Positions 1-8,255 of a DNA stretch of 64,000 bases are shown one piece after another (within the stretch, counting starts at the first letter, position 1; each line of letters begins with the position of its first letter). This stretch comes from Erythrobacter sp. KY5. Its GTDB lineage: Bacteria; Pseudomonadota; Alphaproteobacteria; Sphingomonadales; Sphingomonadaceae. The stretch covers positions 3,083,001-3,147,000 of the forward strand of contig NZ_CP021912.1 of assembly GCF_003264115.1 (NCBI RefSeq). The letters are read 5' to 3'. Both the position numbers and the translations under genes were made by a program. The notes under the pieces were generated by a model. That model was not told where the DNA came from, did not search any database, and saw nothing but the letters and a program-made list of their open reading frames with translations.

Positions 1-69
1 GAGCGCGGCCTCGTCGGCATCGGGGTCGTAATCCTTGACCCTTTCAACAAGTTCGTACTGGCGCAGCAT
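1..69 (-). CDS. RelA/SpoT-type (p)ppGpp synthetase/hydrolase, N-terminal fragment
   Basis: The reverse complement opens with ATG at 67-69 and stays open to the window edge, giving 23 codons that begin MLRQYELVERVKDYDPDADE. This matches the extreme N-terminus I know from sphingomonad bifunctional RelA/SpoT (Rsh) proteins, which make and hydrolyse the stringent-response alarmone. Only these residues are inside the window, so neither the HD hydrolase nor the synthetase domain can be checked. The gene is divergent from the histidine kinase gene that follows, with about 125 bases between them. Confidence 0.6.
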   Translation of the reverse strand, partial: MLRQYELVERVKDYDPDADEAAL

Positions 70-193
70 TGATGTAGATATGTGCTGCGCTGCGGCATCG
101 GGCAAGCGCAAAGCTTGCAAGCGGCAAAGCTTTTGATCGGTATTCGCCCCTATGCGACCGGGCACGCTATCTTCGTCATGCCCGCGCTAGCCC

Positions 194-2038
194 TTGCCAG
201 TGACCCATATCCGCTCTTCCGCCTTCGTAAGATGGCTTTATATCGCCAGCCTGGCATGTCTGGTCGCGTGCGCCGGCGCTGTCGCTGCCATCGTTCTTGG
301 CCTCGTCCAGACAGGGTCCAATGACGAGTTCGGGATCGCCGCCATAATCTGCCTGCTGGCCGCGGTGGTGTTGCGCGAAGCGGTTTCTCGCCATCGCGCG
401 AAATTCAGGAACGAAGACCTGCGATCCAAACTGCGCAGGCTGGAAGAAGCGAACAGACTGCTCGAACTTACCGAGACAACGGCGCGGGTCGGTCATTGGC
501 GGCTCGATCTGGCAACCAACGAAGTTTATTGGTCGCCCGGAACTTTCGCCATTCACGGCGTCGATGGCGGATCGCCGCCACCGCTCGACAAGGCCATCGA
601 ACTTTTTCACGAAGATGATCGCGGGATCGTTGAGAACGCCGTTGAGCAGTCGCGCCAGACAGGCGTACCGTTTGAGTTTCGCGCGCGCCTGATCCGGGCG
701 GATGGCTGCGTGCGTCACGCCCAGAGCACCGCGCTGGTCGAATTTGACGACGACGGAGCGCCGGTGGCCTTGTTCGGAGTATTCTGCGACCGGACCGAAG
801 AAGAGGAAATGCAGACCAACTTGCGCAAGGCGCGCAACGAAGCGAACGCCATGGCCGAGGCCAAGAGCTCTTTCCTGGCAAGGATGAGCCACGAGATCCG
901 CACCCCCATGAACGGCGTCATGGGCTTTGCCGATCTGTTGTCGCGCAGTGAGCTATCGCACGATCAGGCGCGGCATGTCGAATTAATCACGGAGTCCGGC
1001 AAGGCTCTCCAGACACTTTTGAACGATATCCTCGACCTCTCGAAAATCGAGTCCGGTGAATTCAGGATCAAAGAAGAGCCGGTCAACGTCTCTCATCTGG
1101 TCAAGCGCACGGTCCAGCTGTTCGAGCCGCTCGCCCGAGAAAAGGTCATCGGGCTATCTTTCGAGGTTTCCGATACGCTGCCGCAATTCGCGATGCTCGA
1201 CGCATTGCGGCTGAGGCAAGTGCTCAGCAACCTGTTGGCAAACGCGATCCGGTTCACCGATCGCGGAGGTGTCAGGGTCATCGTTGCGCCATCGCCCTTG
1301 GGCATCGACTTTACTGTGAAAGACACAGGGACCGGCATTCCGGAATCGATGGTCGAGGCGATTTTCGATCCCTTTCTACAGGCCGATGGTGGCAAGAACA
1401 GCCCACGAGGCGGGACCGGTCTGGGTCTCGCGATCAGCCGCCAGCTTGCAGAATTGATGGGGGGTGATCTGCGCGTCGAAAGCACCGAAGGGCTTGGCTC
1501 TGCCTTCACGCTGGGGCTGCCGCTTGTGCCCGCGACCGCTATCGAGAAATCACCGCAGCCCGCCCTTGCCCGCATCGAGGAAAATCCGTGCGCAGGTTGC
1601 CAGTGCCGCATCCTGCTTGCCGAAGATTTCGACATAAATCAGGAATTGATCCGCGAAATGGGCAAACAGCTGGGTCTTGATTTCGACTTGGTAGAAGATG
1701 GCAAGGCAGCGGTTGACGCCGTTATTTCAGCGAGCGCGCGCGGAAAGCCCTATTCGCTGGTGCTGATGGATGTGCAGATGCCGCGCATGGACGGGCTCGA
1801 AGCCACCCGCGCGATCCGGGCTGCTGGCTTTGATGCAGAATCGCTGCCGATTATCGCGCTGACCGCCAATGCGTTCGAAGACGATATCGAAGCCTGTCGG
1901 CAGGCAGGCATTCAGGAGCACGTCGCCAAACCGCTTGAACTGAACAGGTTGCGCGAGGCCCTGCAGCGCTGGCTCAAGGGGACAGTCACCGCATCAGGCA
2001 TGCGCCGTCCGTGCGCCGCGCGTAAAGTCAACGAGTAA
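194..2038 (+). CDS. Hybrid sensor histidine kinase (PAS-HisKA-HATPase-REC)
   Basis: A 614-residue inner-membrane signalling kinase. Two hydrophobic segments lie near residues 14-37 and 46-60, followed by a coiled linker and a PAS-like domain (about 85-205; GHWRLD, FGVFCDRTEEE). The HisKA dimerisation helix has phospho-acceptor His233 in SHEIRTPMNG. The HATPase domain shows an N-box near 346-353, DTGTGI and GGTGLGLAIS. A C-terminal receiver (about 470-595) has phospho-acceptor Asp526 in VLMDVQMPRMDG and a conserved Lys579. The autokinase could pass phosphate to its own receiver. The start is TTG at 194 or GTG at 200, because no ATG is available upstream of the membrane segments. No output partner is adjacent, so the signal is unknown. 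Confidence 0.9.
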   Translation: MPVTHIRSSAFVRWLYIASLACLVACAGAVAAIVLGLVQTGSNDEFGIAAIICLLAAVVLREAVSRHRAKFRNEDLRSKLRRLEEANRLLELTETTARVGHWRLDLATNEVYWSPGTFAIHGVDGGSPPPLDKAIELFHEDDRGIVENAVEQSRQTGVPFEFRARLIRADGCVRHAQSTALVEFDDDGAPVALFGVFCDRTEEEEMQTNLRKARNEANAMAEAKSSFLARMSHEIRTPMNGVMGFADLLSRSELSHDQARHVELITESGKALQTLLNDILDLSKIESGEFRIKEEPVNVSHLVKRTVQLFEPLAREKVIGLSFEVSDTLPQFAMLDALRLRQVLSNLLANAIRFTDRGGVRVIVAPSPLGIDFTVKDTGTGIPESMVEAIFDPFLQADGGKNSPRGGTGLGLAISRQLAELMGGDLRVESTEGLGSAFTLGLPLVPATAIEKSPQPALARIEENPCAGCQCRILLAEDFDINQELIREMGKQLGLDFDLVEDGKAAVDAVISASARGKPYSLVLMDVQMPRMDGLEATRAIRAAGFDAESLPIIALTANAFEDDIEACRQAGIQEHVAKPLELNRLREALQRWLKGTVTASGMRRPCAARKVNE

Positions 2039-2044
2039 GAGCGA

Positions 2045-2902
2045 TCAGCTCCACGTCGCGCGAGGCGGCAGGCTCATCAGGATCGCGTCGATATTGCCGC
2101 CGGTCTTCAGGCCGAAAATCGTACCCCGGTCATAGACCAGGTTAAATTCGGCATAGCGGCCGCGATATTCGAGCTGCTGCGCAATGTCGGTTTCGTCAAA
2201 GTCGCTGTCCATCCGCTTGCGCACAAGCTTTGGATAGATATCGAGAAACGCCTTGCCGACATCCTGTGTGAAGGCAAAATTGCGATCGAAGCTCTGATCG
2301 TCTTCGCATTCGAGATGATCGTAGAAAATGCCGCCGACCCCGCGATGCACCTCGCGATGGGGGATGTAGAAATAATCGTCCGCCCAATTCTTGTAGCGTT
2401 CGTAATAGGTCGGATTGTGCGCCATGCATGCGGCTCGCATGGTGGCATGAAATTCTTCGGTGTCTTCCTCGTAAGGGATCGGCGGATTGAGATCCGCTCC
2501 GCCGCCGAACCATGCAGCCTGCGTGGTGAGGAACCGCGTGTTCATGTGCACCGCTGGCACATGCGGATTGTGCATGTGAGCGACCAGACTGATGCCGGTC
2601 GCGGTGAATTCCGGGTTATCGACACTCGCGCCGTTGACCTGGTTTGCGAACTGTTCGGAAAAGCGTCCACGAACGGTCGACACATTCACGCCGACCTTTT
2701 CAAACACCTCACCTTTCATCAGGCCCTGCACGCCTCCGCCGGGGTCATCATTGCCCTCTTCCTCGCGGTTCCACGGCGTGTATTGAAAGCTCGCATCAGA
2801 GCCAGCCTCGCGCTCGATACTTTCGAAAGCGGCGCAGATCTGGTCCCTCAGGCTTTCAAACCATTCTTTCGCCCGGCTCGTATGGGCTGCCCACTCGCTC
2901 AT
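2045..2902 (-). CDS. hemF: Oxygen-dependent coproporphyrinogen III oxidase
   Basis: A cytoplasmic 285-residue enzyme that oxidatively decarboxylates coproporphyrinogen III to protoporphyrinogen IX in heme synthesis. Family signatures run along the whole length: FEKVGVNVSTVRG, HMHNPHVPAVHMNTRF, WFGGGADLNPPIPYEEDTEEFH, YFYIPHREVHRGVGGIFYD, and the C-terminal EYRGRYAEFNLVYDRGTIFGLKTGG split across residues 245-270. The length fits the family. I start at the ATG at 2902 (MSEWAAHTSRAKEW), which has a purine-rich GAAGGGA site upstream. The reading frame extends to 3010, but that part has no family similarity and overlaps the divergent pdeM gene. Confidence 0.95.
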   Translation of the reverse strand: MSEWAAHTSRAKEWFESLRDQICAAFESIEREAGSDASFQYTPWNREEEGNDDPGGGVQGLMKGEVFEKVGVNVSTVRGRFSEQFANQVNGASVDNPEFTATGISLVAHMHNPHVPAVHMNTRFLTTQAAWFGGGADLNPPIPYEEDTEEFHATMRAACMAHNPTYYERYKNWADDYFYIPHREVHRGVGGIFYDHLECEDDQSFDRNFAFTQDVGKAFLDIYPKLVRKRMDSDFDETDIAQQLEYRGRYAEFNLVYDRGTIFGLKTGGNIDAILMSLPPRATWS

Positions 2903-3008
2903 GCTTTTCGATCCCTTCCCGTCTTGGCTCGGCATTGCCCGATGACAGCATGAGTGTCCACCCGCTTTGACACTTGTCAAACGCCTGCAATCGCGCCAGA
3001 TGGGGCGC

Positions 3009-3731
3009 ATGGTTCCCGTTTCGTTCCCGCGTGATTCTGGCGCTCCACTCCCCTTCGCCGGGGAAGAGCTTGTCCTGACCAGGTCGAACGCGCTTTATTG
3101 GCCGCGCGAGCGTGCGTTGCTGGTTGCGGACCTGCACCTTGAAAAGGGAAGCTGGTTTGCCAGCCATGGCCAGATGCTCCCGCCCTATGACAGCCGCGAA
3201 ACGCTTGAGCGGTTGGCGGACACGGTCAAGACAACGGGCGCGCGCCGGGTCATCACTTTGGGCGACAATTTTCACGACGATGACGGGGTCAGCCGCCTCG
3301 ATCCTTTCGCGGCCGGTATGCTCGAGACGCTGACGCGCGCACTCGACTGGGTGTGGATCACGGGCAATCACGATGAAAACATGCACCGGTCTTTCGGTGC
3401 TCAACTGGCAAACGAGATGGAGATCGGGGGCATCGTCCTGCGTCATGAAGCGCGCATGGGCGAGACGCGGCCCGAGCTTTCGGGTCACTACCACCCCAAG
3501 ATGCGCGTGCATGTCAGGAACCGGCACATCGCGCGGGCCTGCGGCGTGATAAGCCGATCGCCAAACTCCGGCGACCGTATGATCCTGCCCGCATTCGGCG
3601 CCTATACCGGCGGGATGGATGCAGGCTCGCCCGAAATCCTGAAGGCGCTCAGCCCGGCCAACAGGATCGACGCGGTGCTGCCTGCGAAGGGCAAATTAGT
3701 CACCTTTCCGCTTTATCGCGCGGCAGCGTAA
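3009..3731 (+). CDS. pdeM: PdeM-type metallophosphoesterase
   Basis: A roughly 240-residue calcineurin-like metallophosphoesterase of the ligase-associated DNA damage response endonuclease PdeM family. Metal-binding motifs appear in order: VADLHLEKGS, TLGDNFHDDDG, ITGNHDEN and SGHYHPKM. The Asp, Asn and His residues that bind two metals are all present. Members are often found beside DNA ligase and helicase genes, but here the gene sits between hemF and infC. The family role in DNA processing is known only by annotation. ATG at 3009 gives an N-terminus close to family length; ATG 3000 and TTG 2967 are alternatives. Confidence 0.85.
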   Translation: MVPVSFPRDSGAPLPFAGEELVLTRSNALYWPRERALLVADLHLEKGSWFASHGQMLPPYDSRETLERLADTVKTTGARRVITLGDNFHDDDGVSRLDPFAAGMLETLTRALDWVWITGNHDENMHRSFGAQLANEMEIGGIVLRHEARMGETRPELSGHYHPKMRVHVRNRHIARACGVISRSPNSGDRMILPAFGAYTGGMDAGSPEILKALSPANRIDAVLPAKGKLVTFPLYRAAA

Positions 3732-3806
3732 GACTCATCTGGAGTTTTGCGCCCCGGAGCACTACATAAGGCGCATCAAGACTCAGGCTACAACAGGAGA
3801 ACACAC

Positions 3807-4349
3807 ATAGCCCGTCCACCTCGGCGTTCGATGGCCCCGCCAACTAAAAGCGGCCCTCGCTACGATCAGTTTATCCAGGTTCCCAAGGTCCGCGTCATCG
3901 ATGACGAAGGCGAGAATCTGGGCGTCATGTACACCCGCGAAGCAGTCGAGCAGGCCCAGGAGAAAGGCCTGAACCTGGTTGAGGTCAGCCCCAACGCTGA
4001 TCCGCCGGTGTGCAAGTTCCTCGATGTCGGCAAGTACCGCTACGAAGCGCAGAAAAAGGCAAACGCCGCGCGCAAGACGCAGAAGACGCAGGACATCAAG
4101 GAAGTCAAAATGCGTCCCAACATCGACACGCATGATTACGACGTGAAGATGAGGAACGTGAACAAGTTCATCGACAATGGCGACAAGGTGAAGGTCACCC
4201 TGCGCTTTCGCGGGCGCGAAATGGCTCACCAGCATCTCGGTATGGATCTGCTCAAGCGGGTTCAGGAAGATGTCGAGGAAATCGCCAAGGTCGAAGCATT
4301 CCCACGCCTCGAAGGCCGCCAGATGCTGATGGTGCTCGCACCGAAGTAA
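3807..4349 (+). CDS. infC: Translation initiation factor IF-3 (apparent AUA start)
   Basis: IF-3 binds the 30S subunit, prevents premature 50S joining and rejects wrong start codons. The protein carries the N-terminal signature [22 protein letters not shown] (in two parts), [17 protein letters not shown], and the C-terminal domain through [12 protein letters not shown]. The only in-frame ATG is at 3831, 31 bases after the AGGAG at 3795-3799, which is too far. An ATA codon at 3807 follows the AGGAG by 7 bases and opens [14 protein letters not shown], the N-terminus expected for sphingomonad IF-3. infC in many bacteria starts with AUU or a similar rare codon that IF-3 itself discriminates against, giving autoregulation. 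AUA would serve the same role. With this start the protein has 180 residues. Confidence 0.93.
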   Translation: MARPPRRSMAPPTKSGPRYDQFIQVPKVRVIDDEGENLGVMYTREAVEQAQEKGLNLVEVSPNADPPVCKFLDVGKYRYEAQKKANAARKTQKTQDIKEVKMRPNIDTHDYDVKMRNVNKFIDNGDKVKVTLRFRGREMAHQHLGMDLLKRVQEDVEEIAKVEAFPRLEGRQMLMVLAPK

Positions 4350-4352
4350 CCT

Positions 4353-4958
4353 TCAGGGTGCCGGGTGAACCATGGTCCGGTATCTGGGCCCACCATCCGG
4401 CACCTGCCATTCCTCAATAATCTCGAAACCCAGCCTCATATAAATCGCGACATTGCTTTGGGTCGCGGTTTCCAGAAGCGTGCCGAAGCCCTGTGAGGCG
4501 GCATGTTCGACGCCTTTTCGGATCAATGCCCCTCCCCATCCCTTGCCCTGCGCGTCGGGCGCGACGCCGACGAAGCGCAGATAGACATGCGGTTGCGGAT
4601 CGGGATGGCGCGCGGCCATGGCTTCGGCCAGCTTGAGCCCGCGCAAAAGGACCGGGCCGAACACCCGCGCCAGCCGCAGGTTGTCGCGAAAGCTTGCCAT
4701 GATGCTATCCCTGACCACGCCCGGCGGATACCACAAGGACACCGCTTTCGCATCGGGCGAGGCCAGCACTTCTCCATGACGATGCGATTGCTGCACCATC
4801 ACTTCGAAAAAGGTAGGCAGCGCACGGCGGCGGCGCTCCGCATCGGGCAGCAGCCATGTCAGCGCCGGATCGTCCTGAAACGCGAGCGCCAACGTCTCGG
4901 CAATCTGCGCCGCTTTGTCGCCTGGCTCGACAGACAGGACAGGGCGATCTTCTCTCAC
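4353..4958 (-). CDS. GNAT family N-acetyltransferase
   Basis: About 201 residues with the GNAT fold. The acetyl-CoA loop lies in FVGVAPDAQGKGWGGALIRKG, and the C-terminal strand ETATQSNVAIYMRLGFEIIEEWQV is typical (listed here as its known blocks ETATQSNVA and YMRLGFEI). The N-terminal half (IAETLALAFQDDPALTWLLPD) resembles acetyltransferases often annotated as unspecific. The substrate cannot be read from the sequence. GTG at 4958 is chosen because it overlaps the TGA of the upstream membrane-protein gene by four bases (GTGA), which indicates translational coupling. The longer open frame to 5192 would run backwards through that gene. Confidence 0.8.
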   Translation of the reverse strand: MREDRPVLSVEPGDKAAQIAETLALAFQDDPALTWLLPDAERRRRALPTFFEVMVQQSHRHGEVLASPDAKAVSLWYPPGVVRDSIMASFRDNLRLARVFGPVLLRGLKLAEAMAARHPDPQPHVYLRFVGVAPDAQGKGWGGALIRKGVEHAASQGFGTLLETATQSNVAIYMRLGFEIIEEWQVPDGGPRYRTMVHPAP

Positions 4959-5359
4959 AGGACCTGCATGGCCATGGGCCGGCTCATCATCGCAAAAGCC
5001 AGCGCCGCCGCGATGCCGCCGAGGAAGAGGGTCAACGCGACCGACTTTCGCCAGGCACCCGTCACTAGCAGGATCGCGGTGGCTCCTGCATTCGAAACCA
5101 GCCCCATCGTCACCACTCCTGTCGGAAAAACGTCGCGCGAGATCCACGACAGGCCAAAGCAATAGCCGACCAACAGCGCGATGACAGCCCATCCATAAAG
5201 CCGGATCAACGGCATCGCCGCTTCAGCACCTTCGATGCGCAAAAGGCGGATCAGCAGCGGCGCGGGCAGCAAAAGCATGGGCAGGCCCACGAAAAGGCCG
5301 GTCCCGGCGATCTTGATAAGCAGAATTGCATCGAGATAGGTCATCACTTGCCCCGTCAT
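4955..5359 (-). CDS. Small multi-span membrane protein of unknown function
   Basis: A 134-residue, strongly hydrophobic protein with four predicted membrane helices (about 8-35, 47-68, 78-100 and 106-128). No motif was recognised that would assign a transporter or enzyme family. It is the first gene of a two-gene unit and its stop overlaps the start of the GNAT gene. ATG at 5359 is used; an in-frame ATG at 5344 (MTYLDAILL) is equally possible because neither has a strong ribosome-binding site. Confidence 0.7.
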   Translation of the reverse strand: MTGQVMTYLDAILLIKIAGTGLFVGLPMLLLPAPLLIRLLRIEGAEAAMPLIRLYGWAVIALLVGYCFGLSWISRDVFPTGVVTMGLVSNAGATAILLVTGAWRKSVALTLFLGGIAAALAFAMMSRPMAMQVL

Positions 5360-5728
5360 TCGACCTGAGCACTAATCGCAAGCCACGCCGATTTCCAAAC
5401 AAAAGCACGCAGCTGCCGGATGGGCGAGCGATGTTGCCGAGCCAACAAAGCGCTGATCTGGAACGACGAACGACAATCGCTTTCGACGAAAAACAGGTAT
5501 CGTCCGATTGCCGGGAACACACCCGGCGTTCTTCAGGTTATACACTGACACCAGAGGCGCGGACCGGTGCGATGCCCTTTATGCGAACTTTCGGGCACAC
5601 CCCCACGCACCGGTCCCACTCCTCTGACCAACACCAGATCACTCCCCAGGCCCCGTCCCCCGGCCGACCACCCCGCCAAAGACCCCGTTGAAGAAGGGTC
5701 GGCCATTTCAGGAAGGAATACGACGCAC
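5360..5728. other. Intergenic divergent promoter region, about 370 bases
   Basis: No convincing gene is seen here. The region separates the leftward membrane-protein unit from the rightward DUF547 array and must hold promoters for both. Just before the DUF547 ribosome-binding site (AGGAAGGA, 5710-5717) there is an imperfect inverted repeat, GGCCGACC at 5662-5669 and GGTCGGCC at 5697-5704, which could form a leader hairpin. No recognised riboswitch motif is present. Confidence 0.4.
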
Positions 5729-6853
5729 ATGCCCCGCATTCAGGCTCTTCTGCTGGCAGCATCGGCCCTTGCGATGACCGGCGTTCCGGCGACCGCGCAG
5801 GCACAGCCTGCCGCCGACCCCCAGTTCGAAACCTTCGCACCCAAGGGCGCGCCGATCGACCACACGATCGACTATTCGATCTGGGACGAAGCGATGAAGA
5901 ACCTGGTCGTTTCGATGGGGCCGAGCCTTCGTGAGACCGCGGGCTCTCCGCCGCAGAGCTTTGGCACGCGTCGCCAGTACGGGCACACGTCGCGCTATCG
6001 CCTCGAAGGCTCGCGCATCATGTTCAGCTTCCTCGATGCCGACATCCGCGCAAGCTTCGGCGAATATCGCCGCGACCTCGAAAGCGTCGCCGACAAGGTC
6101 GATATCCAGTCGCTTTCGCGCAACGAACAGCTCGCATACTGGATCAATCTCCACAACGTCGCGATGATCGAACAGATCGCCGATGCATGGCCCGTGCGCC
6201 AGCCGCGTGAGATCGAAATCGGCGGCGTTCCGCTTGACGAAGCCCGCTTCATCACCGTCGAAGGCATCGCGATGAGCCCGCGCGACATTCGCGAAAAGAT
6301 CGTCTTTGCCAACTGGAGCGATCCCAAGGTCATTTACGGCTTCTGGCGCGGCGAGATCGGTGGTCCTTCGATCCAGCGCGAAGCGTTCAACGCCGACAAT
6401 GTCGCCCGCCTGCTCGATCGCGGTGCGCGTGACTTCGTGAACTCGCTTCGCGGCACGCAGAAAAGCGGCTCGACCCTTGAGGTGTCGGAACTCTACCGCG
6501 AGGCAGCGCCGTTCTTCTTCGACAATTTCGAAGCCGACCTGCGCGCGCATATTGCAACCTACGCTGATGAGGACACAGCCGCGCTGCTCGCCGGCACCAC
6601 CCGCTTGGAAGCCTCGGTGAGCGAACCCGACATCGCCGACCTTGCAGGTGGCGTGCGTGAGCCGAGCTACCAGAACATCCAGGGCGCCGACGGCAACCAG
6701 GCAAGCTTCCGCATTCCGCAGAGCATGCAGCGCCTGCTCGCCCAGCGTGAAGAGAAGTTCCAGCGCATCATCCGCGAGGGCCGCACCGGAACGGTCACCT
6801 TCTCGAACATCGACCTGCCCGGCGATCCGGAGGGTGACGGCGAAGTCGAATAA
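5729..6853 (+). CDS. Exported DUF547 protein, copy 1 of 4
   Basis: A 374-residue protein with a Sec signal peptide (residues 1-25, ending TAQAQPA). The DUF547 core is NEQLAYWINLHNVAMIEQI, followed by PRDIREKIVFANWSDPKVIYG, FWRGEIGGPSIQR and DFVNSLRGTQ. No cysteine occurs in the whole protein, so a thiol mechanism is unlikely despite the domain's distant link to papain-like folds. It ends in FSNIDLPGDPEGDGEVE, a tail shared by copies 2 and 3. A good AGGAAGGA site precedes ATG 5729. A strong terminator follows, so this copy is its own transcription unit. The biochemical function of DUF547 is unknown. Confidence 0.88.
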   Translation: MPRIQALLLAASALAMTGVPATAQAQPAADPQFETFAPKGAPIDHTIDYSIWDEAMKNLVVSMGPSLRETAGSPPQSFGTRRQYGHTSRYRLEGSRIMFSFLDADIRASFGEYRRDLESVADKVDIQSLSRNEQLAYWINLHNVAMIEQIADAWPVRQPREIEIGGVPLDEARFITVEGIAMSPRDIREKIVFANWSDPKVIYGFWRGEIGGPSIQREAFNADNVARLLDRGARDFVNSLRGTQKSGSTLEVSELYREAAPFFFDNFEADLRAHIATYADEDTAALLAGTTRLEASVSEPDIADLAGGVREPSYQNIQGADGNQASFRIPQSMQRLLAQREEKFQRIIREGRTGTVTFSNIDLPGDPEGDGEVE

Positions 6854-6879
6854 GACAGACCGGAAAGTCTCAGCATCAG

Positions 6880-6921
6880 AAAAAGGCCGCAGGAACCAGC
6901 GTGGTTTCTGCGGCCTTTTCT
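6880..6921 (+). terminator. Rho-independent terminator after DUF547 copy 1
   Basis: A long stem AAAAGGCCGCAGGAACC pairs with GGTTTCTGCGGCCTTTT (one wobble pair) around a five-base loop AGCGT and is followed by CTTACTT. It lies 27 bases after the stop codon. Confidence 0.9.
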
Positions 6922-7016
6922 TACTTAACCGCGAAATATTGTTACATAATTGAAAAGTCGGGGTTTTTGAGGCATGTAATGTCGCATCATTGATTGCAGC
7001 AAGGAACCGTTTCCTC

Positions 7017-8243
7017 ATGCCCGGCTTTCGTCTCCCCGCCCTTTCCATCGCCGCGTCGAGCATCGTCGCGCTTTCCGCTATGCCTGCTGCTGCGGAAAGC
7101 ATGGTCCCACAGGAACGACCTGAAAGCAGCGCAGAAGAGCCCGCATCCTACATCCCTGCATCCACCGAAGGCACGAGGCCCGCTGCTGACGACCGGTTCG
7201 CGATCTTCACCCCGACCGACGCTCCGGTTCGCCACCGCATCGACTTCGAGAATTACGATTACATCTTGAAGAACATCGTCATCGCAATGGGGCCGAGCAC
7301 GCGCCAATTGCCATTCCGCCGGGCAGAAGCGGTGGGCACCCGCATCAGGCAGGGACACAAATCGCCGTACAGGCTTGAGGGCAGCCAAGTCATGTTCCTG
7401 TTCATGGAGAATGATGCGAAGGCCGCTTTTACCGACTACCGGCGCGAGCTGGAGGGGATCACCGACACGCTCGACATCGCCAGTCTGCCGCGCAACGAGC
7501 AACTGGCTTTCTGGTTTAACTTCCACAACATTGCGATGCTAGAGCAGCTCGCAACCAACTGGCCCACGCGCGAACCGGCAGAGATCGAGATCGATGGTGC
7601 GCCGCTCAACGATGCCAAGTGGCTGACCGTGCGCGGCATTCCGATGAGCCTGCGCGACATTCGTGAGAATATCGTCTTCGCCAACTGGAAGAGCCCGAAG
7701 GTCATTTACGGTTTCTGGCGCGGTGACATGGGCGGACCCGCCCTCGAGCGCGAGGCCTACACTGCGGCCAATGTGAACTCGCTCCTCGATATTGCGGCGG
7801 AAGATTTCGTCAATTCCTTGAGAGGAACCCAGAAGCGCGGCGATAGGCTCGATGTATCGACGCTTTACGACGAAACGCGCGAATACTACTTCCCCGATTT
7901 CGAGACCGATGTGCGCGCGCACCTCGCATCTTACGCGCATGAGGAAGTCAGCGAGATCCTTTCCAGGACCAGCACGCTCACCGCCTCGATCAAGGATGGC
8001 ACGATCGCCGACCTGTCTGGCGGAGCGCGCTTTGCAAACTACCTTTTCAATTCCACGCAAGGCAATCCGCTGTTCTACGACGATGCCCCGTCGAGCCGTG
8101 TCCCGATCCCGCTCTGGCTGCATCTCAACGATCGCGAGCGCAAGCTTGAACGCATGGAGCGCCAGGACATCCCGACAGGCCGTGTCATCTTCTCCAATAT
8201 TGACCTCCCGGGCGATCCGCCGAATAAGAACGCTGTCGAATAA
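7017..8243 (+). CDS. Exported DUF547 protein, copy 2 of 4
   Basis: A 408-residue paralogue of the preceding gene. A signal peptide (MPGFRLPALSIAASSIVALS, cleaved after AAA) precedes the core: NEQLAFWFNFHNIAMLEQL, LRDIRENIVFANWKSPKVIYG, FWRGDMGGPALERE and DFVNSLRGTQKRGDRLDVS. The tail FSNIDLPGDPPNKNAVE is identical in copy 3. No cysteines. ATG 7017 follows an AAGGA at 7001-7005; the frame is open from TTG 6990 but that would spoil the signal peptide. Copy 3 starts 12 bases after its stop, so copies 2 and 3 form an operon. Confidence 0.88.
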   Translation: MPGFRLPALSIAASSIVALSAMPAAAESMVPQERPESSAEEPASYIPASTEGTRPAADDRFAIFTPTDAPVRHRIDFENYDYILKNIVIAMGPSTRQLPFRRAEAVGTRIRQGHKSPYRLEGSQVMFLFMENDAKAAFTDYRRELEGITDTLDIASLPRNEQLAFWFNFHNIAMLEQLATNWPTREPAEIEIDGAPLNDAKWLTVRGIPMSLRDIRENIVFANWKSPKVIYGFWRGDMGGPALEREAYTAANVNSLLDIAAEDFVNSLRGTQKRGDRLDVSTLYDETREYYFPDFETDVRAHLASYAHEEVSEILSRTSTLTASIKDGTIADLSGGARFANYLFNSTQGNPLFYDDAPSSRVPIPLWLHLNDRERKLERMERQDIPTGRVIFSNIDLPGDPPNKNAVE

Positions 8244-8255
8244 GGACGCGTTTTT

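Noticed and set aside
5708-7102. A 464-codon open frame on the minus strand
   Set aside because: It is the antisense shadow of the DUF547 copy 1 gene, has low-complexity composition and no protein motif.
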